Source: Brevibacillus migulae (GTDB taxonomy: Bacteria; Bacillota; Bacilli; Brevibacillales; Brevibacillaceae). From it: a stretch of DNA of 64,000 nt. Under the pieces are notes generated by a model, which saw nothing but the letters and a program-made list of their open reading frames with translations, was not told where the DNA came from and did not search any database. The position numbers and the translations under genes were made by a program. Positions within the stretch are counted from its first letter, which is position 1. Every line of letters starts with the position of its first letter. Below are positions 1 to 7,892 of this stretch, piece by piece. The stretch spans positions 1 through 64,000 of the forward strand of contig NZ_SDKD01000006.1 of assembly GCF_004521915.1 (NCBI RefSeq), written 5' to 3'.

Positions 1-43
1 GGACTCTCACCCTAGAGATGACGCCCATGCTGGGCGTACATGG

Positions 44-76
44 AAAAGAAACGACGAATGAACGTCGTTTCTTTTT
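44..76. terminator. Bidirectional hairpin terminator
   Basis: A 13-bp stem (44-56 with 63-75) encloses a 6-nt loop. It is A-rich on the left and T-rich on the right, so it can work in both directions. It would end any plus-strand transcript entering from the left edge and the small minus-strand gene whose stop codon lies at 86. Confidence 0.75.
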
Positions 77-85
77 GTGTGCACA

Positions 86-244
86 TTATCGATTCTTTTT
101 CAGCTCATCCCGTATTTCTTTCATCAGTGCAATGATCTCCTCTTGTTTCTTCCCTTGCTTGTCGAGCTGTCTCAATACCACTTGCATGCTTGATATCAGC
201 AAGATGGCGAATACCGCTGCTGCTACCCATTCCAACCCGGACAT
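86..244 (-). CDS. Small single-pass membrane protein, 52 aa, unknown function
   Basis: This short reading frame begins with ATG at 244, behind a purine-rich GGGGG stretch about 9 nt upstream, and ends just before the hairpin at 44-76. The protein starts MSGLEWVAAAVFAILLIS, which forms one hydrophobic segment (about residues 6-24). A highly charged, probably helical cytoplasmic tail follows, rich in Lys and Glu (about 25-52). The layout resembles small coiled membrane proteins of Bacillales, but I recognise no named family. It is supported by start-site context, composition and a terminator directly downstream, not by a known homologue. Confidence 0.7.
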   Translation of the reverse strand: MSGLEWVAAAVFAILLISSMQVVLRQLDKQGKKQEEIIALMKEIRDELKKNR

Positions 245-453
245 GTCTCATCGCCCCCTTCCAGCCTTCATGTGAATCCGCTCTATTCTTCCACTCCTAG
301 ATTACCATCTTTTCCTAGCCAAATAAACGGTCCCTCCACATCCCCCTCTGCTCCCAACGGTCTATCCAGCATTCAACAGAATACGACCATGTCCTCAGAG
401 ATGTAGGCACTTTTTCCCGAATCTAGTCGGAAAAGCCTACTACCTGGGGATTA

Positions 454-483
454 TTGCCAGAAAACAAAGATTCTTGTCATAAT
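454..483 (+). promoter_or_regulatory. Predicted sigma-A promoter for the stalk-domain gene
   Basis: TTGCCA (454-459) and CATAAT (478-483) are separated by 18 bp and lie about 36 bp upstream of the start codon at 519. Just upstream, 403-440 contains an imperfect inverted repeat (GTAGGC with GCCTAC plus a T/A-rich inner stem) that could be an operator. Confidence 0.5.
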
Positions 484-518
484 AAAAGCAATCCTTGAGT
501 AAAATAGTGAGGTTAACA

Positions 519-1037
519 ATGAAAAAATGGGACGGCAAATCTTTTTTAGGTGGACTCATTATCGGTTCTTTATGTTTTTCCGGCATTGCTTATGCATCTA
601 CCACGACCATGATCGAGGTGGAAACCAACAATCCGCCGCTCACCTATTATTTTAACGGCATCCCCAAATCACCGCCGAACGGACAGCAGGGCTTCATTTA
701 TAAGAACACTACCTATGTACCGCTTCGCTTTCTGGTTGAAAATCTCGGCAACAATGTGATTTACGATCCGAACAGCGCTTCTCTGTACATCGGCAAGTTT
801 CCGAGCGTCAAAATGTACTCCAAATTGGAAGCGGTAAATCAGGTGAAGCGAAATTACGGCCATACGTTCCTCCCCCATTATGTCGTGGAATACGATCACG
901 ACGATGAAAGAGGAAACTACGTGATCCATGTTTACGAGAAAATCGTCAGCAACTTCCAGACAGGCGACAGCTTTATCAAAACCCACGGCTGGTACACGGT
1001 AAATCCGAATACCGGTGAAGTGAAGCAATTATTTTAA
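519..1037 (+). CDS. Secreted copper-amine-oxidase-N (stalk) domain protein
   Basis: The 172-residue protein begins MKKWDGKSF at 519, preceded by GTGAGGT; an in-frame TTG 24 nt earlier lacks a ribosome site. An N-terminal hydrophobic segment (about 13-28) ending in AYA-S looks like a signal peptide. The next ~60 residues match the small stalk domain found at the N-terminus of copper amine oxidase-like proteins: a short beta hairpin, then TYVPLRFLVENLG, then an asparagine-rich strand. The C-terminal half (YVVEYDHDDERGNYVIHVYE, then WYTVNPNTGEV) resembles a PepSY-like fold but is not clearly assignable. It is probably a cell-surface protein of Bacillales; its function is unknown. Confidence 0.75.
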   Translation: MKKWDGKSFLGGLIIGSLCFSGIAYASTTTMIEVETNNPPLTYYFNGIPKSPPNGQQGFIYKNTTYVPLRFLVENLGNNVIYDPNSASLYIGKFPSVKMYSKLEAVNQVKRNYGHTFLPHYVVEYDHDDERGNYVIHVYEKIVSNFQTGDSFIKTHGWYTVNPNTGEVKQLF

Positions 1038-1057
1038 TCTTTCAAATCTACGATTGG

Positions 1058-1087
1058 AAAACGCCTCCTTGTCCAGAGGCGTTTTTT
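1058..1087 (+). terminator. Rho-independent terminator
   Basis: A 10-bp stem (1058-1067 with 1076-1085) is followed by a T-run, 21 nt after the stop codon of the stalk-domain gene. Confidence 0.85.
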
Positions 1088-1091
1088 CATG

Positions 1092-1131
1092 AAAAAGAGC
1101 CCTCAGCACGATTGGATTCGTGTGAAGGCTC
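1092..1131 (-). terminator. Rho-independent terminator of erpA
   Basis: A long imperfect stem (arms 1097-1111 and about 1117-1131) is followed on the minus strand by five T (1096-1092). It lies 18 nt beyond the stop codon of the A-type carrier gene. Confidence 0.75.
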
Positions 1132-1148
1132 ACGCTCTTGCGCGGCTA

Positions 1149-1508
1149 TTAATCGTCGCATTTCTCCGCTTTTCCTTCGGCTTTTGCCGTGCGGAAAGAG
1201 GATCCGCAGCCGCAGCTTGCCACTGCATTCGGATTGTGGATGGAGAATCCGCCGCCCATCATGGACTCCTTATAATCAATTTCAGTACCATCGATGTATT
1301 CGTAGCTATCTTTATCGACAACGATCCGGATGTCGTTTTGGAAGAAGGTTTGATCGCCTTCTTTGATTTCCTGATCCCAACCCATGCCATACGTGAAACC
1401 GCTGCATCCGCCTGGACGAACGCCTACGCGCAGAAACATGTTTGGATTGTTTTCAGCCTGCAGCATTTCTTTTACTTTGCGGCTCGCATTTTCGGTAAGT
1501 GTGATCAT
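1149..1508 (-). CDS. erpA: A-type iron-sulfur carrier protein (ErpA/SufA/YutM)
   Basis: This 119-residue HesB/IscA-family protein binds an Fe-S cluster or iron and delivers clusters to apo-enzymes. The three conserved cysteines are present: Cys35 in PGGCSGFTYGM, and Cys99 and Cys101 in the C-terminal SCGCGSSF motif. The start MITLTENA is typical for the family and is preceded by GGGAGGGA. The length is slightly above the usual 105-115 because of a charged tail. The gene stands alone, with its own promoter region and terminator. Its likely client set includes LipA and MqnE in this window. A palindrome-like site over the predicted promoter (1562-1577) resembles that of the SufR-like regulator gene at 17.3 kb. 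Confidence 0.93.
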   Translation of the reverse strand: MITLTENASRKVKEMLQAENNPNMFLRVGVRPGGCSGFTYGMGWDQEIKEGDQTFFQNDIRIVVDKDSYEYIDGTEIDYKESMMGGGFSIHNPNAVASCGCGSSFRTAKAEGKAEKCDD

Positions 1509-1561
1509 CCGTATCCCTCCCTTGCTCTTCCTGAAATCGAAGCTGCTATTTGCCTCTTCCT

Positions 1562-1577
1562 TATCAGTATACTAAAG
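1562..1577. promoter_or_regulatory. Candidate SufR-like operator at the erpA promoter
   Basis: The 16-bp stretch TATCAGTATACTAAAG matches 12 of 16 positions of the perfect palindrome CTTTAGTAAACTAAAG found at the promoter of the SufR-like regulator (17385-17400). It overlaps a plausible minus-strand -10 (TATACT), with TTGTTG 18 bp upstream, and is about 55 bp from the erpA start. The regulatory link is inferred. Confidence 0.5.
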
Positions 1578-1661
1578 AAATCGATCCTGCAACAAGGTTT
1601 CCGACAATTGACCGACACTTCCACATGTTGTACGAAAAAAAATAACAGCGACCCTCGCCTT

Positions 1662-1883
1662 TTAGGCAAAATTCGCTGTGTTCTCCAATATATAAAAACG
1701 ATATGGTTTCTTTTTTCGCCCTGTCTTGGCTAGGGTGAAATCCAACTCCATCAATTCATTGTGTAGCTCATCGATCATCTTGCTGTATGCCAACACGTCC
1801 GGATGATCCAGACCGTATTCCAATCCGGTTTTCACCATCTGCAGTCGAAGGAGTTCAATTTTTTCCAACAAATCGTCACGCAC
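1662..1883 (-). CDS. Spo0E-family aspartyl-phosphate phosphatase
   Basis: Small helical proteins of this family dephosphorylate Spo0A~P and so delay entry into sporulation. The 73-residue protein shows the family pattern: a first helix with LLEKIELLRLQM, a GL..HPDVL turn, then the signature helix SKMIDELHNEL carrying the Ser and Asp that define the motif. The start is set at a GTG (1883) because GGAGG lies 8 nt upstream; the in-frame TTG 15 nt earlier overlaps that ribosome site. A basic KKKPYRF tail follows the motif. Assignment rests on the pattern, and the target could be another response regulator. Confidence 0.75.
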   Translation of the reverse strand: MRDDLLEKIELLRLQMVKTGLEYGLDHPDVLAYSKMIDELHNELMELDFTLAKTGRKKKPYRFYILENTANFA

Positions 1884-2038
1884 TTCTATCTCCTCCAAAT
1901 AGATGAGTCAAGCCTTATTGCCTATCATTGTACAGGAACAAAATGTAATTAGCAAACATATTTTCCTAGAACGAATGACATATCAAATAATGTATTTTTT
2001 TGTAAAGATATGACGAAAGCCCTGTAAAACTTCTTATA

Positions 2039-2067
2039 TTGTTACGGGAGCGAAACAGTTTTATAAT
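2039..2067 (+). promoter_or_regulatory. Strong sigma-A promoter of mqnE
   Basis: TTGTTA (2039-2044) and TATAAT (2062-2067) are spaced by 17 bp. The transcript would have a leader of about 90 nt, in which TGGGCTT (2091-2097) can pair with AAGCCCA (2126-2132). No known riboswitch was recognised. Confidence 0.7.
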
Positions 2068-2165
2068 GAATATGCTTCGCTTGACCGTGGTGGGCTTTTT
2101 GCGCACTCGCTCTTACATCTTTGCCAAGCCCAAGAATGATCTTGATATGAAAGGACGGTAGTATT

Positions 2166-3272
2166 GTGTCAATTTTAACTTTACCTTCGCAAGACAAATC
2201 CTTGCAGCAAGTAGCTGAAAAAGTAATTCATGGTGAACGTTTGAGCATTGAAGATGGCCTCGCCTTGTATGCTTCTCACGATTTGATGACGATCGGACAG
2301 CTGGCGAATCTCGTCAATCAACGCAAAAATGGCGACAATGTTTATTTTATTCAAAACCTATACATTAATCCAACGAACGTCTGTGAAGCCAACTGTCGTT
2401 TCTGTGGTTTCCGCAGGGACCTCGGTGAAGACGGCGCTTATACGATGAACAAGGACGAATTGCTGCACTATGTGAGCAGTCGTTTCCATGAGGGCATCCG
2501 TGAGTTTCACATTGTCGGCGGCCACAACCAGCATGAAAGCTTTGATTATTACGTAGAAAACGTGCGTATTTTGAAAGAAGCTTACCCAAATGTGACCATC
2601 AAAGCTTATACCGGTGCTGAAATTGAATTCTTCTCCCGCATTTCCGGTCTTTCCTTCCGCGAAGTCATTGAAGAATTGAAGAAAGCCGGGGTAGAAAGCT
2701 TGACTGGCGGAGGGGCGGAAATCCTGACCGAGCGTTACCGTGAAAAAATGAGCCCAGAAAAAGCTAGCACGGATGATTGGCTGGAAGCTCACCGTGTAGC
2801 ACATCAGTTAGGTATGCGCACCCACTCCACCATGCTGTACGGTTCGATCGAAAGCATGGAAGAGCGCCTGATCCATATGGACCGTGTTCGCCGTCTGCAG
2901 GACGAGACAAACGGCTTCCAAGTGTTCATTCCACTGGCGATGCAGCCAAAAAGTGTAACGGCAGGCATCAAGCGCCGTACATCTGCCATTGACGATTTGA
3001 AAACGATCGCGATCAGCCGCTTGATGATGGACAACGTGCAGCATATCAAGGCTTACTTCATCAATATCGGTACCCAATTGACACAAGTTTCGCTGACCAT
3101 GGGTGCTTCCGATGTGCATGGTACGTTGATTGAAGAGCGTATCAGCCATGCGGTAGGTGCCCTCACCCAGCAATCGCTGACTGTCGAAGAGCTGGTATGG
3201 CTCATTCAAGGTGCTGGCAAGAAAGCCATCGAACGCGATACGTTCTACAATGTCGTGAAAGAATACGAATAA
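2166..3272 (+). CDS. mqnE: Aminofutalosine synthase MqnE (radical SAM)
   Basis: MqnE joins 3-[(1-carboxyvinyl)oxy]benzoate to S-adenosylmethionine-derived adenosine, giving aminofutalosine in the futalosine route to menaquinone. The 368-residue protein has the radical SAM cluster motif C73-x3-C77-x2-C80 (CEANCRFCGF), followed by the HIVGGH strand and a long TIM barrel. Segments such as HSTMLYGSIES, the LQDETNGFQVFIPLA region and the C-terminal IERDTFYNVV are typical of MqnE rather than MqnC or CofH. The start is GTG, with GGACGG 8 nt upstream. It has its own promoter and terminator. Other mqn genes are not in the window, so the pathway assignment depends on family resemblance. Confidence 0.88.
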   Translation: MSILTLPSQDKSLQQVAEKVIHGERLSIEDGLALYASHDLMTIGQLANLVNQRKNGDNVYFIQNLYINPTNVCEANCRFCGFRRDLGEDGAYTMNKDELLHYVSSRFHEGIREFHIVGGHNQHESFDYYVENVRILKEAYPNVTIKAYTGAEIEFFSRISGLSFREVIEELKKAGVESLTGGGAEILTERYREKMSPEKASTDDWLEAHRVAHQLGMRTHSTMLYGSIESMEERLIHMDRVRRLQDETNGFQVFIPLAMQPKSVTAGIKRRTSAIDDLKTIAISRLMMDNVQHIKAYFINIGTQLTQVSLTMGASDVHGTLIEERISHAVGALTQQSLTVEELVWLIQGAGKKAIERDTFYNVVKEYE

Positions 3273-3300
3273 GAGTTTTCTCTTCGTTCATAACGATTGA

Positions 3301-3328
3301 AGCCTTCCTAATCTTAGGAAGGCTTTTT
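3301..3328 (+). terminator. Rho-independent terminator of mqnE
   Basis: A perfect 11-bp stem (3301-3311 with 3314-3324) with a 2-nt spacer is followed by TTTT. Confidence 0.85.
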
Positions 3329-3436
3329 GTATTTTCACCTGATGAAACTTTGTTTCAAGTCGTTCGTATACCGTTGGGAATGATTTCCGAGTGAGGTTCC
3401 TTTTTTTTGCTCAAAATAAGCAAGGGAGGAAAGAAT

Positions 3437-4576
3437 ATGCTAATCTTTGAGATCGCCCTTATTCTACTGGCCAGCAAAGTGGCGGGAGATATCAGCATGC
3501 GGCTGGGACAGCCCGCTGTCCTTGGAAAGCTGCTGATTGGTATCGTGCTTGGTCCCTCTGTCTTAGGGTTGATTACCGATCAAGAGGTCTTACATGAAAT
3601 CAGTGAAATCGGGGTTATTCTCCTGATGTTTCTTGCCGGCTTGGAAACAGACCTTGATGAATTACGTTCCAATGCAAAAGCATCGGTCTTTGTCGGCCTT
3701 GGCGGGATCCTCCTCCCTTTTATCGGGGGATACATGATGGGCCAATGGCTCGGGCTGTCCTTCTATCCAGCCATTTTTCTCGGCCTGCTCCTCTCAGCGA
3801 CCAGTGTCAGCATCTCTGTACAGAGCCTGCGGGAAATGAACCGGTTGAAATCGCCGGAAGGAACGACCATCCTGGGGGCAGCCATTATTGATGACGTGGT
3901 CGTCGTCCTGCTGCTTGCGTTCGTGATGAGTTTGGCAGGCAGCGCAGATGCGACATTTGGTGCCGTGCTGCTGAAAAAAGTATTGTTTTTCGCAGGGGCG
4001 ATTCTCGCTTCCTGGAAACTGGTTCCATGGCTTATGAAATATTTGAGTAATTTGCGTACTAGTGAAACAACGGTTACCGCCGGTTTGATCCTCTGCTTTC
4101 TTTTCGCCTATGTATCTGAGCTCGCAGGGGTTGCCACCATTATTGGCGCGTATATGGCTGGGGTCGCCATCAGTCTGACCAAGGAAAGGCATGAGGTCTT
4201 TGAAAAGGTCGAAACCATCAGCTATTCGTTCTTTGTCCCTGTTTTCTTCACAAGCATTGGAGTAACTGCGGATTTGAGCGGCATCGGACAATACTGGGTC
4301 GTCGCCTTGGTGCTGTCGCTTGTAGCGATTGCCACGAAGCTGATCGGCTCTGGAATCGGTGCCAAGCTGGCTGGCTTTTCGACACGGTCCTCCCTCGGGA
4401 TCGGAACAGGGATGGTTTCCCGCGGGGAGGTTGCCTTGATCATGGCATCGATCGGACTGCAATCCAATCTGCTTGAGCCCTGGATGTTTACCGTCTCGGT
4501 GGTTGTCGTCCTCGTCACAACAATCGTGACCCCTCCGTTGCTCAAACGAATTTTTGCAGAGGCGAAGCAATTATAA
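3437..4576 (+). CDS. CPA2-family cation/proton antiporter
   Basis: The 379-residue polytopic membrane protein belongs to the monovalent cation:proton antiporter-2 family (NapA, GerN and GrmA types), which exchanges Na+ or K+ for protons. It is almost entirely hydrophobic, with about 12-13 segments. It carries the conserved acidic pair at about residues 152-153 (AIIDDVVVVLLL), expected in the ion-binding site, and the GQPAVLGKLLIGIVLGP N-terminus typical of the family. There is no TrkA-N domain, so it resembles GerN more than KefB. The start ATG at 3437 follows GGGAGG at 7-8 nt; an upstream in-frame ATG at 3407 has no ribosome site. It may act in germination or ion homeostasis; the substrate is not known. 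Confidence 0.85.
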   Translation: MLIFEIALILLASKVAGDISMRLGQPAVLGKLLIGIVLGPSVLGLITDQEVLHEISEIGVILLMFLAGLETDLDELRSNAKASVFVGLGGILLPFIGGYMMGQWLGLSFYPAIFLGLLLSATSVSISVQSLREMNRLKSPEGTTILGAAIIDDVVVVLLLAFVMSLAGSADATFGAVLLKKVLFFAGAILASWKLVPWLMKYLSNLRTSETTVTAGLILCFLFAYVSELAGVATIIGAYMAGVAISLTKERHEVFEKVETISYSFFVPVFFTSIGVTADLSGIGQYWVVALVLSLVAIATKLIGSGIGAKLAGFSTRSSLGIGTGMVSRGEVALIMASIGLQSNLLEPWMFTVSVVVVLVTTIVTPPLLKRIFAEAKQL

Positions 4577-4590
4577 ATGCCTACCCACGA

Positions 4591-4628
4591 AAAAAAGAAG
4601 GACTTTCTCTCAGAACGGAAAGTCCTTC
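4591..4628 (-). terminator. Terminator of yuzB
   Basis: An 11-bp stem (4597-4607 with 4618-4628) overlaps the last codons of yuzB and is followed on the minus strand by six T (4596-4591). Confidence 0.75.
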
Positions 4629-4873
4629 TCCCAGTTTTCTTCATCTTCACGGAGCTTCTGCTTGATTTTCACCAGTAATTCTTCGTGATCTTCAGCCCCT
4701 ACATAGTCACCGTTCACCAAAGCGAAGGGCTGCATGTAGCATTCTCCACAATGTCCCAAACAACCATACTCCATCACGTCCACATCGATTTCCGGATCGT
4801 TTTCCAAGGCATCGACAACGGGCTTTGTATAGGACGATACATTACTTGAGCAAAATTCAACTAACGCTTTCAT
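4610..4873 (-). CDS. yuzB: YuzB family protein (DUF1450), thioredoxin-like
   Basis: The 87-residue protein matches the YuzB/UPF0349 family, small thioredoxin-fold proteins of Bacillales with ferredoxin-like cysteines. It has Cys8 (VEFCSSN) and the cluster C38-x3-C42-x2-C45 in YGCLGHCGECYM, suggesting a 2Fe-2S site or redox role; no function is proven. The start is placed at ATG 4873 (MKALVEF), with AGGTGA upstream; a GTG three codons earlier overlaps that site. As in other Bacillales it sits back-to-back with the yutJ-type oxidoreductase, which hints at a shared redox role. Its terminator is folded into the 3' end of the gene. Confidence 0.85.
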   Translation of the reverse strand: MKALVEFCSSNVSSYTKPVVDALENDPEIDVDVMEYGCLGHCGECYMQPFALVNGDYVGAEDHEELLVKIKQKLREDEENWEKDFPF

Positions 4874-5034
4874 TTTTATCACCTTTTCATATTGTACCTC
4901 GTTCTCTGCAAAAATCCAGCAGGAATGAACCGGGAAAAGATTCTGCTTGCATTTTTGGCGCAGTCGGACTAAAAATAGAATGGGTATATTTATTTGTGTG
5001 TAATATTCGAACGACAGAAAGGAATCGACCTGCT

Positions 5035-6102
5035 ATGAACCAAATTGTCATCCTTGGCGGCGGTTATGGTGGATTGCGGATTGCAGAGAAGCTGCTTGCT
5101 GCAGATTTGCCGGACAGTGTAGAGATTACACTTGTGGATCGGATGCCGTTTCATGGTCTGAAAACGGAATACTACGCGCTTGCTGCAGGAACGGAACCTG
5201 AGAGCATGGTGCGGGTAGCGTATCCAAATCATCCTCGATTGAATGTGAAACATGGAGAAGTAGAACGTATTGATCTTGATGAACGCACCATCCATTTTGC
5301 AAACGGAGAGACTCTCCCCTACACTTGGATGGTAGTCGGACTCGGCTGTGAGGATCGCTATCACGGCATTCCAGGGGCCGACCTGTACACCCACTCGATT
5401 CAAACCATGCAGTCAACACGCCTTGCTTATGCCGCGTTGAACAACCTGCCTGCCTACGGACAAGTATCGGTAGTCGGCGGCGGATTAAGCGGTGTCGAAC
5501 TGGCCTCCGAGCTGCGGGAAAGCCGCCCGGATCTGAACATTCGCCTGATTGACCGCGGACCAAGCATTCTCAGTCCTTTCCCTAAAAAACTGCAGGAATA
5601 TGCTTCCCAATGGTTTATCCAGCATGATGTAGAGCTTGTTTCCCATGCTTGTGTCACACGAGTGGAAGAAGGCGTGCTGTACAATCATGATGCTCCGGTC
5701 GAAAGCGATGTAATCGTCTGGACAGCAGGGATTCAAGCCAATCGGATCGTGCGTGAGCTGCCTGTTGAGCACGACGGCATGGGACGCGTGGTGGTGAATG
5801 AATACTATCAGATTCCAAGCCATACGAACGTGTATATCGTCGGGGACTGCGTCAGTTTGCCATTTGCACCGAGCGCTCAGCTTGCCGAGGTGCAAGGGGA
5901 ACAGATCGCAATGCTGCTGAAATGCGATACACGCGGGGAAGAGTATCCGGCCAAGCTGCCTCCGATCAAGCTGAAAGGCATGCTGGGATCTCTCGGCAAA
6001 AAGGAAGGATTTTTCTCCATGGGGAAAATGTCGCTGGTGGGGCAAATGCCTCGCATCATGAAGAGCGGCGTACTGTGGATGTATAAGAAGCATTTGGGCT
6101 GA
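5035..6102 (+). CDS. yutJ: YutJ-type FAD-dependent NAD(P)H oxidoreductase
   Basis: This 355-residue flavoprotein resembles type II NADH dehydrogenases, which pass electrons from NADH to quinones at the membrane surface. Two dinucleotide-binding folds are visible: GGGYGG at residues 8-13 for FAD and GGGLSG at about 148-153 for NAD(P)H. The FAD-contacting VYIVGDC motif lies near residue 265. The C-terminus is short and basic without a clear membrane helix. The start is ATG 5035, with AAAGGA about 11 nt upstream; a long in-frame extension to the left overlaps yuzB and is not credible. The family is sure; the physiological electron acceptor is not. Confidence 0.83.
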   Translation: MNQIVILGGGYGGLRIAEKLLAADLPDSVEITLVDRMPFHGLKTEYYALAAGTEPESMVRVAYPNHPRLNVKHGEVERIDLDERTIHFANGETLPYTWMVVGLGCEDRYHGIPGADLYTHSIQTMQSTRLAYAALNNLPAYGQVSVVGGGLSGVELASELRESRPDLNIRLIDRGPSILSPFPKKLQEYASQWFIQHDVELVSHACVTRVEEGVLYNHDAPVESDVIVWTAGIQANRIVRELPVEHDGMGRVVVNEYYQIPSHTNVYIVGDCVSLPFAPSAQLAEVQGEQIAMLLKCDTRGEEYPAKLPPIKLKGMLGSLGKKEGFFSMGKMSLVGQMPRIMKSGVLWMYKKHLG

Positions 6103-6112
6103 CACAACCAGC

Positions 6113-6157
6113 AACGACCTGAGCTTTTATCCGAGCTTCAGGTCGTTTTCTTGTTTT
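6113..6157. terminator. Terminator between convergent genes
   Basis: A 10-bp stem (6113-6122 with 6138-6147) is followed by T-rich DNA, directly after yutJ and before the convergent PadR gene. Confidence 0.75.
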
Positions 6158-6703
6158 TTAGCCTTTCGTACGCTCCGCTTTCTTCCTCATCTCCTCGCTT
6201 ACCCATTCCAGCCAGTCCAGCTCCAATTCCGTGTAAGATCGCAGAAAGCGCAAAAGGGCTCTCCTGATCAAATTTTCTTGTTCATGATCATAATTTTCAA
6301 CGGGAGGAAGCCGTTCTAGCAAGGAGCGAAACGATTCACGTCTTTGGGCAATCCCCGCTAGTGCCTGCTTGTCCGGCAATACCCCCATAAACATGAGTTG
6401 AACCGCATACTCGAAATTGGGCAAGTCCGACTGTTCCAGGCCTTCACGAACCATCCGGGACAGAGCAGCTTCTCCTTGATCGGTCAGTTGGTAGACGGTT
6501 CGTTCCGGCATTTTCCCGATTTTCTCTTTTTTCGTCTCCACCCAACCCTTTTTCGTAAGGCGGGTCAATGTTTGATAAATACTTGCGCGAGTTGCCTTTG
6601 TCCACAGACGGATATGTCGTTTTTCGATGATCTTATCGATTTCATGTCCATACCGGAACCCTTCCCGCAGCAGCCCCAGCACAAGCACCTCTATATATGA
6701 CAC
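6158..6703 (-). CDS. PadR-family transcriptional regulator
   Basis: The 181-residue protein has the PadR winged-helix domain at the N-terminus: a hydrophobic first helix (VLVLGLL), GYEI-like RYGHEIDKIIE, then TRASIYQTLTRLTKKGWVE and the wing with VYQLTDQGEA. A C-terminal helical dimerisation domain (PadR-C/Vir type) covers the rest. PadR proteins usually repress a neighbouring gene and release DNA on binding a small molecule. The start is placed at GTG 6703, because GGGGGA lies 7 nt upstream within an alternative GTG start at 6718. It is divergent from the membrane-protein gene at 6879, and a perfect palindrome between them (6826-6842) is a likely operator. Confidence 0.85.
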   Translation of the reverse strand: MSYIEVLVLGLLREGFRYGHEIDKIIEKRHIRLWTKATRASIYQTLTRLTKKGWVETKKEKIGKMPERTVYQLTDQGEAALSRMVREGLEQSDLPNFEYAVQLMFMGVLPDKQALAGIAQRRESFRSLLERLPPVENYDHEQENLIRRALLRFLRSYTELELDWLEWVSEEMRKKAERTKG

Positions 6704-6825
6704 AGTTGTATCCCCCACATATTTTCAAGTCGTCCCTGCAACATTTTACCATAAATGAAGGTGGCTGGGCTGCGTACTTCCGTCTCGGGGCGGAGCGCTT
6801 TATTCGTCCTCAGTCCGTCGCAAAC

Positions 6826-6842
6826 TAGTATGCAACATACTA
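6826..6842. promoter_or_regulatory. Perfect palindrome, candidate PadR operator
   Basis: TAGTATG-CAA-CATACTA is a perfect 7-bp inverted repeat around a 3-bp centre. It lies between the divergent padR-like gene and the membrane-protein gene, 37 bp before the latter's start codon, overlapping its probable promoter. Binding by the adjacent PadR protein is inferred. Confidence 0.6.
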
Positions 6843-6878
6843 TTATTGTCTTAGATAAAGTCTGCAAGGAGGATTGTT

Positions 6879-7424
6879 ATGACAGAGTCCACGAAAAAAA
6901 GCGTGACGCGCGCCCAACGCAACTGGTTAGTCATCCTGCACCTGATAACAACTGTTTTATTTGTAGGGGGAAGCTTCTGCCAATGGGTCTTGCTGCTGAC
7001 CATTTTGAATACCAGCAACGGAGACGTCCTGTATGTGTCGCACTCGCTCATGCATACCGTTGATATCGCCTTGATTATTCCCGGATTATTGGGGGTCACG
7101 ATTACGGGGATCATGTTGTCCATGAAGACACAATGGGGATTTTTTAAATTTTACTGGATCATCAACAAAGAAATTATAACTCTTCTCACTCTAATCCTCG
7201 GGAGCGTATTAAACATCTATGTAAGAAGTACGATTGAATTGTCATTTGATCAGCGTCTTCAGGCATTGCAAAATCCTGTCTATCTGCAAGACCGCCAAAT
7301 GCTTGTTGTTCTTTCCATCATTCAGACGTCCATGCTCATTTATGTCATCGTCATTTCGATCCTCAAGCCCTGGGGAAAGAGAAAAGGCAAAAGCAATCCT
7401 TCCTTGCAAAAGGCAGGATCGTAA
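6879..7424 (+). CDS. Four-helix integral membrane protein (DUF2269-like)
   Basis: The 181-residue protein has four long hydrophobic segments (about residues 15-42, 60-82, 95-113 and 140-162) and short hydrophilic ends. This organisation resembles DUF2269/YhhN-like membrane proteins, but the match is loose and no catalytic motif is visible. Start ATG 6879 has a very good ribosome site (AAGGAGG, 7 nt). It is divergent from a PadR regulator with a palindrome in between, so it is probably the regulated target and may respond to a membrane-active compound. No function is assigned. Confidence 0.7.
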   Translation: MTESTKKSVTRAQRNWLVILHLITTVLFVGGSFCQWVLLLTILNTSNGDVLYVSHSLMHTVDIALIIPGLLGVTITGIMLSMKTQWGFFKFYWIINKEIITLLTLILGSVLNIYVRSTIELSFDQRLQALQNPVYLQDRQMLVVLSIIQTSMLIYVIVISILKPWGKRKGKSNPSLQKAGS

Positions 7425-7429
7425 TCGAA

Positions 7430-7464
7430 AAAAGGAGCAGCACAATAACTCGTCTGCTCCTTTT
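7430..7464. terminator. Bidirectional terminator between convergent genes
   Basis: An 11-bp stem (7430-7440 with 7454-7464) is flanked by A-run and T-run, so it can serve the membrane-protein gene and the convergent gene at 7485. Confidence 0.8.
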
Positions 7465-7484
7465 GATCATTCTCCACACAATTT

Positions 7485-7826
7485 CTACACTTTCTGTACC
7501 CGGATATAAGGAATTTGTTTGATGGAGTATGTACCGTTCAGCAGCGCTTCATTGATCACATCCAATTTTAGCAAGCTGTTGATTTTTGTGGTATCCGTTT
7601 TGGACATCAATCGCCATATGCTGCTGTCAGGCAAAGCATTGTAAACCAGCTGATCATCGTATTCTCTTCTCTCCTGATAGGAAATCGTGCATTTGTATGC
7701 TCCGCTTTCGACCGTATAAGGCCCTGGGTATAACTCCAAAATCTGTTTGCGAACGCTGTCCAATTCTGTTTCAATTTGCTTTTCCAGCTGCTTCAGCTCA
7801 TGATAGCGCGCGAATAATTCCTCCAT
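7485..7826 (-). CDS. Conserved hypothetical protein, 113 aa
   Basis: The protein begins MEELFARYHELKQLEKQI at 7826, with purine-rich GGGAG about 10 nt upstream. The first ~35 residues are a charged helix likely to form a coiled coil. The rest is a compact mixed domain (YTVESGAYKCTISY, then SSIWRLMSKTDTTKINSLL). It has no signal peptide or membrane segment. A longer reading frame extends upstream only into the repeat element and is not credible. A promoter-like pair TTCTAC/TATGCT (17-bp spacer) lies between the gene and the inverted-repeat element. No family was recognised. Confidence 0.6.
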   Translation of the reverse strand: MEELFARYHELKQLEKQIETELDSVRKQILELYPGPYTVESGAYKCTISYQERREYDDQLVYNALPDSSIWRLMSKTDTTKINSLLKLDVINEALLNGTYSIKQIPYIRVQKV

Positions 7827-7892
7827 GTTCCCACCGCTCCCTTGTCCGAAGTGTCTTCTTTTAGCATATGAGCGCGAAAAAGGGCGTAGAAC

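Noticed and set aside
403..446. Cyclic-di-GMP riboswitch upstream of the stalk-domain gene
   Set aside because: There is an inverted repeat with an AAAAGCC stretch, but the conserved core of the GEMM class is missing and the repeat lies upstream of the predicted promoter.
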